A stretch of 64,000 bases of DNA from Duganella radicis (GTDB lineage Bacteria > Pseudomonadota > Gammaproteobacteria > Burkholderiales > Burkholderiaceae_D), in contig NZ_WNKY01000011.1 in assembly GCF_009720825.1 (NCBI RefSeq), positions 101,444 to 165,443 of the forward strand, read 5' to 3'. The notes below the pieces were generated by a model. It had not been told where the DNA came from, searched no databases, and saw only the letters and a list, made by a program, of their open reading frames with translations. A program made the translations under genes and the position numbers. Within the stretch, counting starts at the first letter, position 1; each line of letters starts with the position of its first letter. This document shows positions 46,761 to 55,497 of this stretch, piece after piece.

Positions 46761-47180
46761 ATGCAACCAGTATCGCTGTTTCGCTTGTATTCGCTGAGGG
46801 CTGTGTATCTGATTATCGCGCTGGGACTGGCGCTGGTGGTGTGGCCGAGCATTATTCATCACGCCGAACCGTGGGGCCTGTCGCAGGGCGTGGTGAAGTG
46901 CATGCTGGCCGCATTCAGTTTGCTGTGCGTGGCCGGTATCCGCTATCCGCTGCAAATGCTGCCGGTGCTGTTCTGGGAGCTGACCTGGAAGACCATCTGG
47001 ATGCTGATCGTGTTCCTGCCCGCCTGGCAGAACGGCACGCTGAACGACGACATCATCGGCACCGCCATCGAATGCGCGGTGGTCATCATCATCCCGCTGG
47101 CCATGCCGTGGCGCTACGTGTTCGCCCACTACGTCAAGAAAGACAGCGACCGCTGGCGCGCCGCCCCGGTCGCCGCCTGA
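46761..47180 (+). CDS. four-helix membrane protein of unknown function
   Basis: The protein has 139 residues with four predicted membrane helices (about 13-33, 47-62, 70-87, 100-118) and a short basic C-terminal tail. AAAGGAG precedes the start, 19 bp after the PspB-like gene. The operon regulator/small coiled coil/four-helix protein suggests an envelope-stress role; that is inference only. Confidence 0.7.
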   Translation: MQPVSLFRLYSLRAVYLIIALGLALVVWPSIIHHAEPWGLSQGVVKCMLAAFSLLCVAGIRYPLQMLPVLFWELTWKTIWMLIVFLPAWQNGTLNDDIIGTAIECAVVIIIPLAMPWRYVFAHYVKKDSDRWRAAPVAA

Positions 47181-47181
47181 C

Positions 47182-48813
47182 TCAGTTGCGCACCGAGGCC
47201 AGACGCAGGCGCACGATGCGGGCGCTGCCGGCGGGCCGGGTGGCGTCGGGCGGGTCGGCGTTTTCGTCCAGCTTGAAGATGGCCACCGCTTCCGACAGGT
47301 AGACCGCCTGCCGCTGCAAGGTGCTGGCCGCAGCGGCGGCTTGCTGGACCAGCGCCAGGTTCTGCTGGGTGATCTGGTCCATGCTGACGATCGCCTGCCG
47401 CATGCCCGCCACGCCCTGCGCCTGCTCGCTATTGCCCTCGCCGATCTGGCCGATGATGTCGCCCACCTGGCGCATCGAATCGACGATTTCCGCCATGCTG
47501 GCGCCCGCCTCTTCCACCGTGCGCGTGCCTTGGTCGATATCGGCCACTGAATCGGCGATCAGCAGTTTGATTTCCTGCGCCGCCGACGCCGAGCGCTGCG
47601 CCAGCAACCGCACCTCGCCCGCCACCACCGCAAAGCCCTCGCCGTTCGCGCCCGCGCGCGCCGCTTCCACCGCCGCGCTCAGGGCCAGCATGTGGGTCTG
47701 CACCGCCAGCCCGTCGATCACACCGACGATTTCCACCACCCGCCGCGAGCTGCCGCGGATCGACGCCATGGTCACCACCAGCCGCTGCACCACGCCGCCG
47801 CCGCGCGCCGCGAAGCTGTTGGCGCACTGCGCCAGCTGGCCGGCCAGCTCTGCATGCGTGGCCGTCTGCGCCAGCTGCGCGCCGAGTTCCTGCATCGCGC
47901 CGTCCGCCTCCTCCAGCGTGCCCGCCTGCGCGTGCGTGCGCCGCGTCAGCACCGCGTTGCCCTGGGCGATCTCGCGCGAGGCATTGTCGATCGACTGCGC
48001 CGAGGCCAGAATGGTTTTCAGCGTGGTGTTCAGATTGCGGATGCTGGTGTCCAGCGCACGCGAGGTCTCGGCGATTTCATCGCGGCCGTACACGCGCTGG
48101 CGCACGGTGAGATTGCCTTCGGCCAGATCCACCGCCGCCGCGCCGATCTCGCGCACTTCTTTCAGCATCGCCTGACGCACCGCCATGGTCACCAGCAGCG
48201 ACAAGGCAATCGACAAGGCCACCACGATCGGCATCCAGGTCGACAGCACGCTGAAATCGGCCTCCGCATCGGCATAGGCGCGCTCGCTCAGCGACTGCTC
48301 CAGCCGCGACAGCTCTTCCAGCCGCTGCGCCACCACATCAAACGCCCGCTCGGCCTTGGACATGGCGTTGGCCGCCATCGACTGGTCCGCCATGGCCAGC
48401 TCGATCACATCCTCCATAGTCTTGACGTACACCGTGTGCGCCGCCTGCGACTGCACCACGAAGCGGCGCTCGGCCGGGTCGGCCAGCGTGGCCATTTCCA
48501 GCTGCGCGAACTGGCGGTCCAGCGCGGCGTGGCGCAGGTGGATGTCGCGCACCAGCGCATCCACGCGCGGGGTCGAGAAGCTGGCGTTGATCCAGGTCAG
48601 CAGTTGGTAGATTTCGGTATGCGCCTTGTGGGCGTTGGCCACCAGGTCGGCCGCGGCCTTCAACCGCACGGCGCGCTGCTGCATCATGTTGTCCAGCGAC
48701 TGGTTCTGCCGCACCAGCCCGAGATAAGCCCCGGCCGACAACGCGATCAGCAGGATCAGCACGACGCCCGGTGCCAGCAGCAGCTTGGGCCCTAGCTTGA
48801 GTTTGCTCAGCAT
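47182..48813 (-). CDS. methyl-accepting chemotaxis protein with altered tip
   Basis: The protein has 543 residues from ATG 48813 (a GTG three codons earlier is possible). A four-helix-bundle-type sensor (about 35-190) between two membrane helices, HAMP and a signalling domain are clear. The tip reads [23 protein letters not shown]. Compared with the canonical [23 protein letters not shown], the residues equal to Tsr Phe373, Asn376 and Asn381 are Val, His and Ser. There is no xWxxF end. A secreted Cache protein gene lies just upstream on the same strand. Confidence 0.9.
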   Translation of the reverse strand: MLSKLKLGPKLLLAPGVVLILLIALSAGAYLGLVRQNQSLDNMMQQRAVRLKAAADLVANAHKAHTEIYQLLTWINASFSTPRVDALVRDIHLRHAALDRQFAQLEMATLADPAERRFVVQSQAAHTVYVKTMEDVIELAMADQSMAANAMSKAERAFDVVAQRLEELSRLEQSLSERAYADAEADFSVLSTWMPIVVALSIALSLLVTMAVRQAMLKEVREIGAAAVDLAEGNLTVRQRVYGRDEIAETSRALDTSIRNLNTTLKTILASAQSIDNASREIAQGNAVLTRRTHAQAGTLEEADGAMQELGAQLAQTATHAELAGQLAQCANSFAARGGGVVQRLVVTMASIRGSSRRVVEIVGVIDGLAVQTHMLALSAAVEAARAGANGEGFAVVAGEVRLLAQRSASAAQEIKLLIADSVADIDQGTRTVEEAGASMAEIVDSMRQVGDIIGQIGEGNSEQAQGVAGMRQAIVSMDQITQQNLALVQQAAAAASTLQRQAVYLSEAVAIFKLDENADPPDATRPAGSARIVRLRLASVRN

Positions 48814-48828
48814 GGTTTGCACGATGGT

Positions 48829-49263
48829 TCAGTGCTTGTAGATGCCGGCTTCCAGCGCCACGTCGCCCACCCGCAGCACAAAGGTGCGCTTGGCCTCGAC
48901 CTTGCCGGTTTCGGGATTGCGGAATTTGTAGTCGACCCAGCCACGGCCGGCGCCGCGCGCCAGCGCCACCATCTCTTGCCGGAACAGCTTGCCGTCCGCG
49001 TCCGGCACATCCAGCAGATTCTTGCCGATCAGGGCGTTGGTGGGATGGGCCACGGTAATCCCGTTCAGGTCGCGCATGGCCAGATACAGCGCGCCCTGGT
49101 TGAATTCGGGGTCCTTGCTATTGATGCGCGCCACCATCTCCGCCTTGCCGTGCGCGCGCACGAAGCGCGCGCCCTTCTCGGCCAGCGCCATCGCATCCTT
49201 TTCATTGGGCGCAGCCTGCGCCACACAGCACACCATCCAAGCCATTCCGATCAACGCGCGCAT
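48829..49263 (-). CDS. secreted single-Cache-domain protein
   Basis: The protein has 144 residues. A signal peptide (1-18, ending AQA) is followed by a single Cache_2 domain, with FNQGALYLAMRDLNGITVAHPTN, GKNLLDVPDADGKLF and GRGWVDYKFRNPETGKVEAK. Such domains normally form the sensor part of chemoreceptors; here it is free in the periplasm. It lies 15 bp before the chemoreceptor gene and is probably co-transcribed. It may bind a ligand (organic acid type) and act with that receptor. Confidence 0.85.
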   Translation of the reverse strand: MRALIGMAWMVCCVAQAAPNEKDAMALAEKGARFVRAHGKAEMVARINSKDPEFNQGALYLAMRDLNGITVAHPTNALIGKNLLDVPDADGKLFRQEMVALARGAGRGWVDYKFRNPETGKVEAKRTFVLRVGDVALEAGIYKH

Positions 49264-49359
49264 GATTCCCCCTGACAGCCAAGATGTTGTAATCTACGCT
49301 GGCTGTCACCCCGCATTCTTGCGCTGGATCAATGGACACAAAGTAACAACAGGAGCGAC

Positions 49360-49695
49360 ATGAAAGCATCGACCAAGGCGGCCCTGATCTCGGCTTTGAT
49401 TTTCCCCGGACTGGGCCATCTGTTCCTGCGGCCGGCACGTGCCTTGCGCGGGCTGCTGTTCATGGCGCCGGCGGCGCTGGTGGCGTCGTACATCGTGCGC
49501 CAGGTGCTGTCGGTGTCGCTGCAAGTGCTGGGGGACTTGAACAGTGGCGCATTGGCCGCCGATCCGGGCGCCATCATGGCGCGGCTGGACGCCGCCGGCA
49601 GCCCGGCCGACAACTGGATGGTGCTGCTTGGTATGTTGTGCTGGGTGGGCGCAATTGCCGACGCCTTGTGGCTGGGCCGCCGCAACGGCGATTAA
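49360..49695 (+). CDS. small integral membrane protein, unknown
   Basis: The protein has 111 residues with three hydrophobic stretches, starting KASTKAALISALIFPGLGHL. The GLGHLFL motif followed by basic residues recalls small TM2/DUF5683-like proteins. AGGAG lies before the start. No family is assigned. The cupin gene follows 42 bp later. Confidence 0.65.
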   Translation: MKASTKAALISALIFPGLGHLFLRPARALRGLLFMAPAALVASYIVRQVLSVSLQVLGDLNSGALAADPGAIMARLDAAGSPADNWMVLLGMLCWVGAIADALWLGRRNGD

Positions 49696-49737
49696 GCAGC
49701 GTAGAATTAGCGTTCCAACAACATAAAGGGACGCGCC

Positions 49738-50121
49738 ATGAAATCAGCCAAGCTTATCCTGATTGGATTGTTCATCGCCGGCACAGCGCTGGCGCAAAGC
49801 GGGGGCATCCGCCGCACCGTGGTTCAGAAAGCCGACGTGTCCGTCCCCGGACGCGAGGCGGTGGTCGCCAGGGTCGAGCTGGACGCCGGTGTGGCGGCCG
49901 GCCGTCACTCCCACCCCGGCGATGAAATCAGCTATGTGCTGGAAGGCGAAGGCGAGCTGCTGATCGACGGCGAAGATCCGCGCCGCGTCAAGGCCGGCGA
50001 ATCCTTCGTGATCCCGGCCGGCACGGTTCACGATGCCATCAACACCGGCAAAAGCACCATGAAGCTGGTGGGCGTCTACGTGGTCGAGAAAGGCAAGCCG
50101 CTGGCCACTGCCGCCAAATGA
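49738..50121 (+). CDS. secreted cupin domain protein
   Basis: The protein has 127 residues with a signal peptide (about 1-20). A single cupin barrel shows GRHSHPGDEISYVLEGEGEL, containing the His-x-His and Glu of the metal site, and IPAGTVHDAINTG, with the later His. It may bind a metal and a small ligand in the periplasm; the substrate is unknown. AAAGGGA precedes the start. Confidence 0.85.
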   Translation: MKSAKLILIGLFIAGTALAQSGGIRRTVVQKADVSVPGREAVVARVELDAGVAAGRHSHPGDEISYVLEGEGELLIDGEDPRRVKAGESFVIPAGTVHDAINTGKSTMKLVGVYVVEKGKPLATAAK

Positions 50122-50122
50122 G

Positions 50123-51553
50123 TCAGACCGCCGCGCGGCAGGCCGGCAACATCGGCGGCAGCGCAACCAGCTGCTGCCAGCGCAGGCGCATGACGATCGC
50201 CGTCACCAGCGCCACGCCGGCGCCGAACCAGAACAGCGGCAAGTCGGGGTGCATCTGGTCCACTATCGCCAGCGCGATGTCGGCCACCACGACCAGCGTG
50301 ATCACCACGATGTTCAACAGCATGTTCGGACGCGGCGGCGCAGCGGCGTAGTCGCGCATCAGCACGGGGACAAACGGCAGCACCAGCGCCGCCAGTGCAA
50401 ACGTAATGCCGCGCACTTGCGGTTGCCCAAGAATGACGGCATCGATGCCCACGACCGCCACCGTGCACATCAGCCACAAGCGCAGGCTACGGAATAGCAA
50501 CGCGCCCATCAGCACCTGGTTGAATTGCGCCGACGCCGGCGCGGCGGGCGCCAGGCGATACAGCCCTTGCTCGCCGCTGAAGCGCACCGCGTTCGCCGCC
50601 AGGGTCGAGACGTACACCACCACGCTCATCATCAGCATGGCTTGCATCATGGTGCTGGTGACCATGGTGAGCACCGGATCGCCCTTGGTGGCAAGATGGT
50701 GGCCGATCAGGGCCATGATCACGGCCGAGATCGCGGCATAGATGACAGTGCCGCCGTCGTGGGCACAGGTGCCCAGCGTGTGCAGCATCTGCCGGCCCTG
50801 ACCGGCGCCGCGGCGGCTGTCGGCACGCAAGGCGGCGTTGTAGGGCTTGCGCAGCCACGCCAGCCAGCGAATGCCGCTGCCCGGTTCGGTGTTCAGCACT
50901 TTGCCGCTGGCGATGGCCTGCTGGCGGGTGAAGCGCTGGTACCAAATCCAATGACGGTCGCCGCCTTGGGGGAACAAGGCGCGCAAGGCGGGACGGCCCA
51001 GCAGCGCCAGCAGCGCCGTGCCGATCACCGTCACCAGCGGTTCGCCAATCGAGTCCGCCACTGCGGCCAGTTGGTCCAGCGGATGCTTGTGGACCATGGT
51101 CGAAGAGACAATAACCACCGAGGGCAGCAGATTCATCCAGCTGTAGCGCTGGGCGTACAGCACATACACGCTGAACAGCGCGCCCAGCAGCAAACCATAT
51201 CCGGGATGGCCAGCCAGCAACCAGCTGAGCACTGCCGTCAACACGGTCGCGCCGACGTATAGTTCGGCCGTCAAGCGCTTAAGGTTGAGCCGCAAGCCGG
51301 GCACCAGCACGGCATTGGTTGGGGTGTTTTGCTGTACGGCATTTTTCAGGAAGGCGCCGCACCATAAAAAAACCATGCCGCTGGCCAGGCACAGCAGCAA
51401 TATCTCGCCAAACGCCAACTTATCGAAATGGTAATTCACGGCCAACTGGATCAGGGCGAAGGCGCCGACGATCCAGCTCAGACGCACCAGCAAGCGGCAG
51501 CTGGCGCCGTCATATATCACTTGAAGCAACAACTGGCGATTCGCGGCATTCAT
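50123..51553 (-). CDS. ABC transporter permease of the YtrA-type operon
   Basis: The protein has 476 residues and about eleven or twelve membrane helices in two sets, without a known catalytic motif. The gene overlaps the ATPase gene by 4 bp, which makes it the membrane partner. Regulator-ATPase-permease operons of this type are linked to cell-wall antibiotics or membrane stress in other bacteria. The substrate is not predictable here. Confidence 0.75.
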   Translation of the reverse strand: MNAANRQLLLQVIYDGASCRLLVRLSWIVGAFALIQLAVNYHFDKLAFGEILLLCLASGMVFLWCGAFLKNAVQQNTPTNAVLVPGLRLNLKRLTAELYVGATVLTAVLSWLLAGHPGYGLLLGALFSVYVLYAQRYSWMNLLPSVVIVSSTMVHKHPLDQLAAVADSIGEPLVTVIGTALLALLGRPALRALFPQGGDRHWIWYQRFTRQQAIASGKVLNTEPGSGIRWLAWLRKPYNAALRADSRRGAGQGRQMLHTLGTCAHDGGTVIYAAISAVIMALIGHHLATKGDPVLTMVTSTMMQAMLMMSVVVYVSTLAANAVRFSGEQGLYRLAPAAPASAQFNQVLMGALLFRSLRLWLMCTVAVVGIDAVILGQPQVRGITFALAALVLPFVPVLMRDYAAAPPRPNMLLNIVVITLVVVADIALAIVDQMHPDLPLFWFGAGVALVTAIVMRLRWQQLVALPPMLPACRAAV

Positions 51554-52269
51554 TTGGTCACCTCGACAAACAAGTCTTCCAGGCTGAGATTCTTACCTTC
51601 CAGTAATTCATCGAGCGCGCCTTGCAGCACGATCTTGCCGCCTTGCAGGAACGCCACGTCCAGCGCCACCCGCTCCAGATCGGACAGGATGTGGGTGGAA
51701 AAGATCACCGTGGTGTCGCGTTCGATGACATCGCTGATCAGTTCCTGCAAGAAATCGCGGCGGCCGACCGGGTCCAGGCTGGCGACCGGTTCGTCCAGTA
51801 CCAGCAATTTGGGGTCGTGGGCCAGCGCGCGGATCAGCGACAGGCGTTGTTTCTCGCCGCCGGAAAGCTTGCTGATTTGCTTGGTGGCCGCTTCGCCCGC
51901 CAAGCCCCAGCGCTGCATCAAGCCGTCCACCTTGGTCTGGTTCCAGCGCGGGTACAGGGCCTTGAAATAGTCCAACAGTTGCACAGGCGTCAACCATTCA
52001 AACAGCTCGGATTTCTGCGGCACATAGCCAATGTTGGCGCGCGCCTCGTCGTTCAGCGCACCGGCCGGCTGGCCGAACAACTTGCTGCCGCCGGCATCGG
52101 CTTCACGCAATCCCAGCAGGCATTCCAACAAAGTCGATTTACCGGCGCCATTGCGGCCCAATAAACCAATCACCTTGCCCTGTTCAATATTCCAGTTAAT
52201 CCCTTGTAAAACCTGTTGCTGACCAAAGGCTTTACGCAGATTCGATATTTCAATGATGCTAGGTTTCAT
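51550..52269 (-). CDS. ABC transporter ATP-binding protein
   Basis: The protein has 239 residues. Walker A is GRNGAGKST, the signature is LSGGEKQRLS, Walker B is LLVLDEPVASLDP, and the switch His is in STHILSDLE. This is the CcmA/YtrB-like class. It overlaps the GntR-type regulator by 4 bp and the permease by 4 bp, so the three genes form one operon. Confidence 0.92.
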   Translation of the reverse strand: MKPSIIEISNLRKAFGQQQVLQGINWNIEQGKVIGLLGRNGAGKSTLLECLLGLREADAGGSKLFGQPAGALNDEARANIGYVPQKSELFEWLTPVQLLDYFKALYPRWNQTKVDGLMQRWGLAGEAATKQISKLSGGEKQRLSLIRALAHDPKLLVLDEPVASLDPVGRRDFLQELISDVIERDTTVIFSTHILSDLERVALDVAFLQGGKIVLQGALDELLEGKNLSLEDLFVEVTK

Positions 52270-52652
52270 TTACTTTCTCCGAGAATTTTTTTAAACAGAT
52301 TCAGGACAGTTTCATCATCCAATTCCAATTGACGTGCTTCGGCGGCGGCCCGCTCCAGTGTCGGCCTTATAAGATGGTCCGGGCCTTGCAGCGCTTTGCT
52401 CTCGGCCACCAGCATGCCGACGCCGCGGGCACGGCTTAATAAACCTTCGGTTTCCATCATGTTATAAGCCTTGGAAACCGTCATGGGATTGACGGCTAAT
52501 GTCACCGCCACATCCCGCACCGAGGGTAAAACATCGCCGGGTTTTAAAACGGTGGCGGCAATCAATCGCCGCACCTGCTCGATCAGTTGCCGGTAAATCG
52601 GATCGGACGAGCCGGTCGCTATCGTGAACAGGGACGCTGTATGGGTAGTCAT
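52266..52652 (-). CDS. GntR family regulator, YtrA subgroup
   Basis: The protein has 128 residues. It has the winged helix of the GntR family (PIYRQLIEQVRRLIAATVLKPGD, LPSVRDVAVTLAVNPMTVSKAYNMMETEGLL) and only a short C-terminal helical part, which defines the YtrA subgroup. It heads the ABC operon. A TGTATTA-N6-TAATACA dyad 15 bp upstream is probably its own operator. Confidence 0.9.
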   Translation of the reverse strand: MTTHTASLFTIATGSSDPIYRQLIEQVRRLIAATVLKPGDVLPSVRDVAVTLAVNPMTVSKAYNMMETEGLLSRARGVGMLVAESKALQGPDHLIRPTLERAAAEARQLELDDETVLNLFKKILGESK

Positions 52653-52666
52653 GGCAGTCGTATTGG

Positions 52667-52686
52667 TGTATTAGTTGATTAATACA
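52667..52686 (-). promoter_or_regulatory. YtrA-type operator and promoter
   Basis: TGTATTA-N6-TAATACA (52667-52686) is a 7-bp perfect dyad, like known YtrA-family operators. On the minus strand it includes TATTAA as a possible -10, so binding would block initiation of the regulator-ABC operon. Confidence 0.65.
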
Positions 52687-52831
52687 GTAGACGACACCGT
52701 CAGGCTTGTCAAGCACATTCAGCAAACGTCGCCAGAACTTGGCTGGATCGTGCCAATCTCTGGCTTAAAAGCAGGCCTTTTGCGTGCGCTGGCGCACCGG
52801 CACGGGCCGTTTTGCCAGCTATGCTGGTCAA

Positions 52832-53614
52832 ATGCGTATCGCCACCTTCAACGTCAACGGCATCGGCGCCCGCCTGCCTGCCCTGCTTCAATGGCTGGAA
52901 GAAACCCGGCCGGACGCCGTTTGCCTGCAAGAATTGAAGGCGCCGCAGGAAAAATTCCCGGAAGCCGCGATGAATGAAGCCGGATATCAAGCCATCTGGC
53001 ACGGGCAAAAAAGCTGGAATGGCGTGGCGATTCTGGCGCGCGGCCAGCAACCGGTGGAAACCGGGCGTGGATTGCCTGGCGATCCCGAGGATGCGCAAAG
53101 CCGATATATCGAGGCGGTGGTCAACGGCATTATTATTGGCGGTTTATATCTGCCAAACGGTAATCCGGCGCCAGGCCCGAAATTCGACTACAAATTAAAA
53201 TGGTTTGAACGGTTTATTCTGCACGCTTCGCAATTAATTGAAGGCGGCGCGCCGGCCGTGTTGGCAGGCGATTTCAATGTCATGCCAACTGAATTGGATG
53301 TGTATAAGCCGGAGCGCTGGCTGGATGACGCCCTATTCCGTCCGGAAGTTCGGGCGGCGTTTCATCGATTAATCGACCAAGGCTGGTGCGATACGCTGCG
53401 GGTTACTCATCCGGACGAAGTAATTTATACCTTCTGGGATTATTTCCGCAATGCCTACCAGCGCAATGCGGGCTTGCGCATCGACCACATTTTGCTCAGC
53501 CCTGCCCTCACGCCCGCCCTGAAAGCGGCCGGCGTGGACCGTGAAGTACGTGGGCGCGAGAAGCCCAGCGACCATGCGCCGGTGTGGGTCGAGCTGGATC
53601 TGGGAGACCGCTGA
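52832..53614 (+). CDS. xth: exodeoxyribonuclease III
   Basis: The protein has 260 residues. AP-endonuclease/ExoIII motifs are present: RIATFNVNGIGARLPAL, LQELKAPQEKF, GDFNVMPTELD, RIDHILLS and KPSDHAPVWVEL. It cuts abasic sites and trims 3' ends in base-excision repair. ATG 52832 gives the usual start. Its stop overlaps the next start by one base (TGATG). Confidence 0.93.
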   Translation: MRIATFNVNGIGARLPALLQWLEETRPDAVCLQELKAPQEKFPEAAMNEAGYQAIWHGQKSWNGVAILARGQQPVETGRGLPGDPEDAQSRYIEAVVNGIIIGGLYLPNGNPAPGPKFDYKLKWFERFILHASQLIEGGAPAVLAGDFNVMPTELDVYKPERWLDDALFRPEVRAAFHRLIDQGWCDTLRVTHPDEVIYTFWDYFRNAYQRNAGLRIDHILLSPALTPALKAAGVDREVRGREKPSDHAPVWVELDLGDR

Positions 53615-54378
53615 TGGAGCAAAAATGGCCGCAGCAACTCTGGCTGGTCCGGCATGGGCAAAGCGCCGGCAATGTCGCCCGGGACGAGGCGGAAGCCGGC
53701 AAGAAGCTGCTGATCGATCTGGCCGACCGCGATGTCGACGTGCCGTTGTCGGAACTGGGGCAGCGCCAGGCGCAGGCGATGAGCGGCTGGTTCCGGGCGC
53801 TGCCGCCAGACGCGCAGCCCAACGTGGTGTTGTTTTCGCCCTACGTGCGTGCGCGCTCGACGGCCAAGGTGGTGCTCGACCACCTCGACCGCGACGGCTT
53901 GCTGGCGGTGGCCACCGACGAGCGCCTGCGGGAAAAGGAATTCGGCATACTGGACCGTCTCACGCCGCTCGGAATTCACGACAAATACCCGGAGTTGGCG
54001 GAACAACGTGCCCATGTCGGCAAGTTCTATTTCCGGCCACCCGGCGGCGAAAGCTGGTGCGACGTCATCCTGCGGCTGCGCAGCGTGATCGACACCATGA
54101 CGCGCGAATATCATGGCGAGCGGGTGCTGATCGTGGCGCATCAGGTGATCGTGAATTGCTTCCGTTACCTGCTGGAGCGGCTGGATGAGGATGCTATCCT
54201 CGCCATCGACCGGGCCGGGGACGTGCCCAACTGCGGGATTACCGAGTACCGTTTCGATCCGGCGGCTGGCAAGCATGGCAAATTGATGCTGGTGCAGGCT
54301 AATTTTGTGGCGCCGCTGGAGCAGAGCGGCACGCCGGTCACGCATCAGAAAGACCAGCCGGCAGCGCCAAAATCATGA
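53614..54378 (+). CDS. histidine phosphatase family protein
   Basis: The protein has 254 residues. The catalytic motif LVRHGQSAGN lies near the N-terminus, and the second His is in VLIVAHQVIVN. It belongs to the phosphoglycerate mutase/SixA-like superfamily; substrate unknown. It overlaps xth by one base and the next gene by 4 bp, so all three share a transcript. Confidence 0.85.
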   Translation: MEQKWPQQLWLVRHGQSAGNVARDEAEAGKKLLIDLADRDVDVPLSELGQRQAQAMSGWFRALPPDAQPNVVLFSPYVRARSTAKVVLDHLDRDGLLAVATDERLREKEFGILDRLTPLGIHDKYPELAEQRAHVGKFYFRPPGGESWCDVILRLRSVIDTMTREYHGERVLIVAHQVIVNCFRYLLERLDEDAILAIDRAGDVPNCGITEYRFDPAAGKHGKLMLVQANFVAPLEQSGTPVTHQKDQPAAPKS

Positions 54379-55376
54379 ATCAGGACATCACCGCCCGCTT
54401 GCTGCGCGACTGGCCGCTGCCCATGCCGGGACCGGACGCGGATAAAAATGAGCGTGGTTATGCGCTGATCATCGCAGGATCGCGGGAGATGCCGGGAGCA
54501 GTGCTGCTGGCCGCCACGGCTGCCCTGCGCGCCGGGGCTGGCAAGCTGGCGATCGCCACGGCGGCCAGCGTGGCCCCGCACATCGGCGTGGCCGTGCCCG
54601 AGGCGCGCGTGATCGGGCTGGAGGAAACGCCGGAGGGCGGTTTGTTGACAGAGCAACGTGCGGATTTGCTGGGCGTATGCCGGCAAGCCAGCGCGGTACT
54701 GATCGGTCCCGGCATGCAGGACGAGACGGCCTGCTGCCATCTTGTGCGGGCGCTGCTGTCTGAATGCGGCCATGCACCGCTGATCCTCGACGCCGCCGGC
54801 ATGAGCATCGTCAGCCGCGATGCCGACTGCGCCCCCGCTGCGACGGCCGATGCCGGCAACCACAGCGAAGCGCCGGCCTCGACCTGCGCCGGCGACCTGG
54901 CCGTAGCGTCAGACGGCGGGCACGCGGCCGCTCATGGGCAGGAGCCGGCTGTGGGCGGTTTCCGCTTCACCAGCCCGGTGCTGCTGACGCCCCACGCAGG
55001 CGAGCTGGCCAGTCTGACCGGGGCCGACAAGGACGACATCCTGGCCCAGCCCGAAGCCGCGGCCCGGCTGGCGGCGCAGCGCTGGCAGGCGACAGTGGCG
55101 CTGAAAGGCGCGCTCACCGTGATAGCCGATGTCCACACGCAGCAATGGCGTCACGAAGGCGGCAACACCGGGCTGGCGATATCGGGATCGGGAGACGTAC
55201 TGGCCGGCATCATCACCGGCCTGGCGGCGCGCGGCGCGCCCTTGGAACAGGCCGCAGCCTGGGGCGTGGCCCTTCACGCGATGGCGGGAGAACAGCTGGC
55301 CCTGAAACACGGACCGCTAGGCTACCTCGCGCGCGAAATCAGCGCCGAAGTCCCCGCCCTCCTCCGTGCCATTTAG
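54375..55376 (+). CDS. nnrD: ADP-dependent NAD(P)H-hydrate dehydratase
   Basis: The protein has 333 residues, longer than the usual stand-alone 280. The ribokinase-like fold has ERGYALIIAGSREMPGA, LLTPHAGELASLTG and NTGLAISGSGDVLAGIITG with the catalytic Asp. It dehydrates the damaged cofactor NAD(P)HX. About 45 residues of Ala/His/Gly-rich sequence (roughly 150-195) sit between DAAGMSIVSR and the TPHAGE motif. The epimerase domain found in fused forms is missing. Confidence 0.88.
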   Translation: MNQDITARLLRDWPLPMPGPDADKNERGYALIIAGSREMPGAVLLAATAALRAGAGKLAIATAASVAPHIGVAVPEARVIGLEETPEGGLLTEQRADLLGVCRQASAVLIGPGMQDETACCHLVRALLSECGHAPLILDAAGMSIVSRDADCAPAATADAGNHSEAPASTCAGDLAVASDGGHAAAHGQEPAVGGFRFTSPVLLTPHAGELASLTGADKDDILAQPEAAARLAAQRWQATVALKGALTVIADVHTQQWRHEGGNTGLAISGSGDVLAGIITGLAARGAPLEQAAAWGVALHAMAGEQLALKHGPLGYLAREISAEVPALLRAI

Positions 55377-55457
55377 CCCGGGGTCAGTTCTTAGCCCGGG
55401 GTCAGTTCTTGCAATCGCACACGGCCTCATGCATGAATTCAAGAACTGACCCCGGGT
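55374..55457. repeat. palindromic repeat element, REP/MITE-like
   Basis: TAGCCCGGGGTCAGTTCT occurs twice in tandem (55374-55391, 55392-55409). AAGAACTGACCCCGGG (55441-55456) is the exact inverse of the second copy and is followed by TTTT. The long stem has a 30-nt loop. GGGTCAG-containing palindromes of this kind are often dispersed in proteobacterial genomes and linked to RAYT-type transposases. It also sits where two genes converge and could terminate both. Confidence 0.75.
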
Positions 55458-55497
55458 TTTGCGCGAAAGCCCGACTGTCTGCTCTGGCCCCGAAAGA

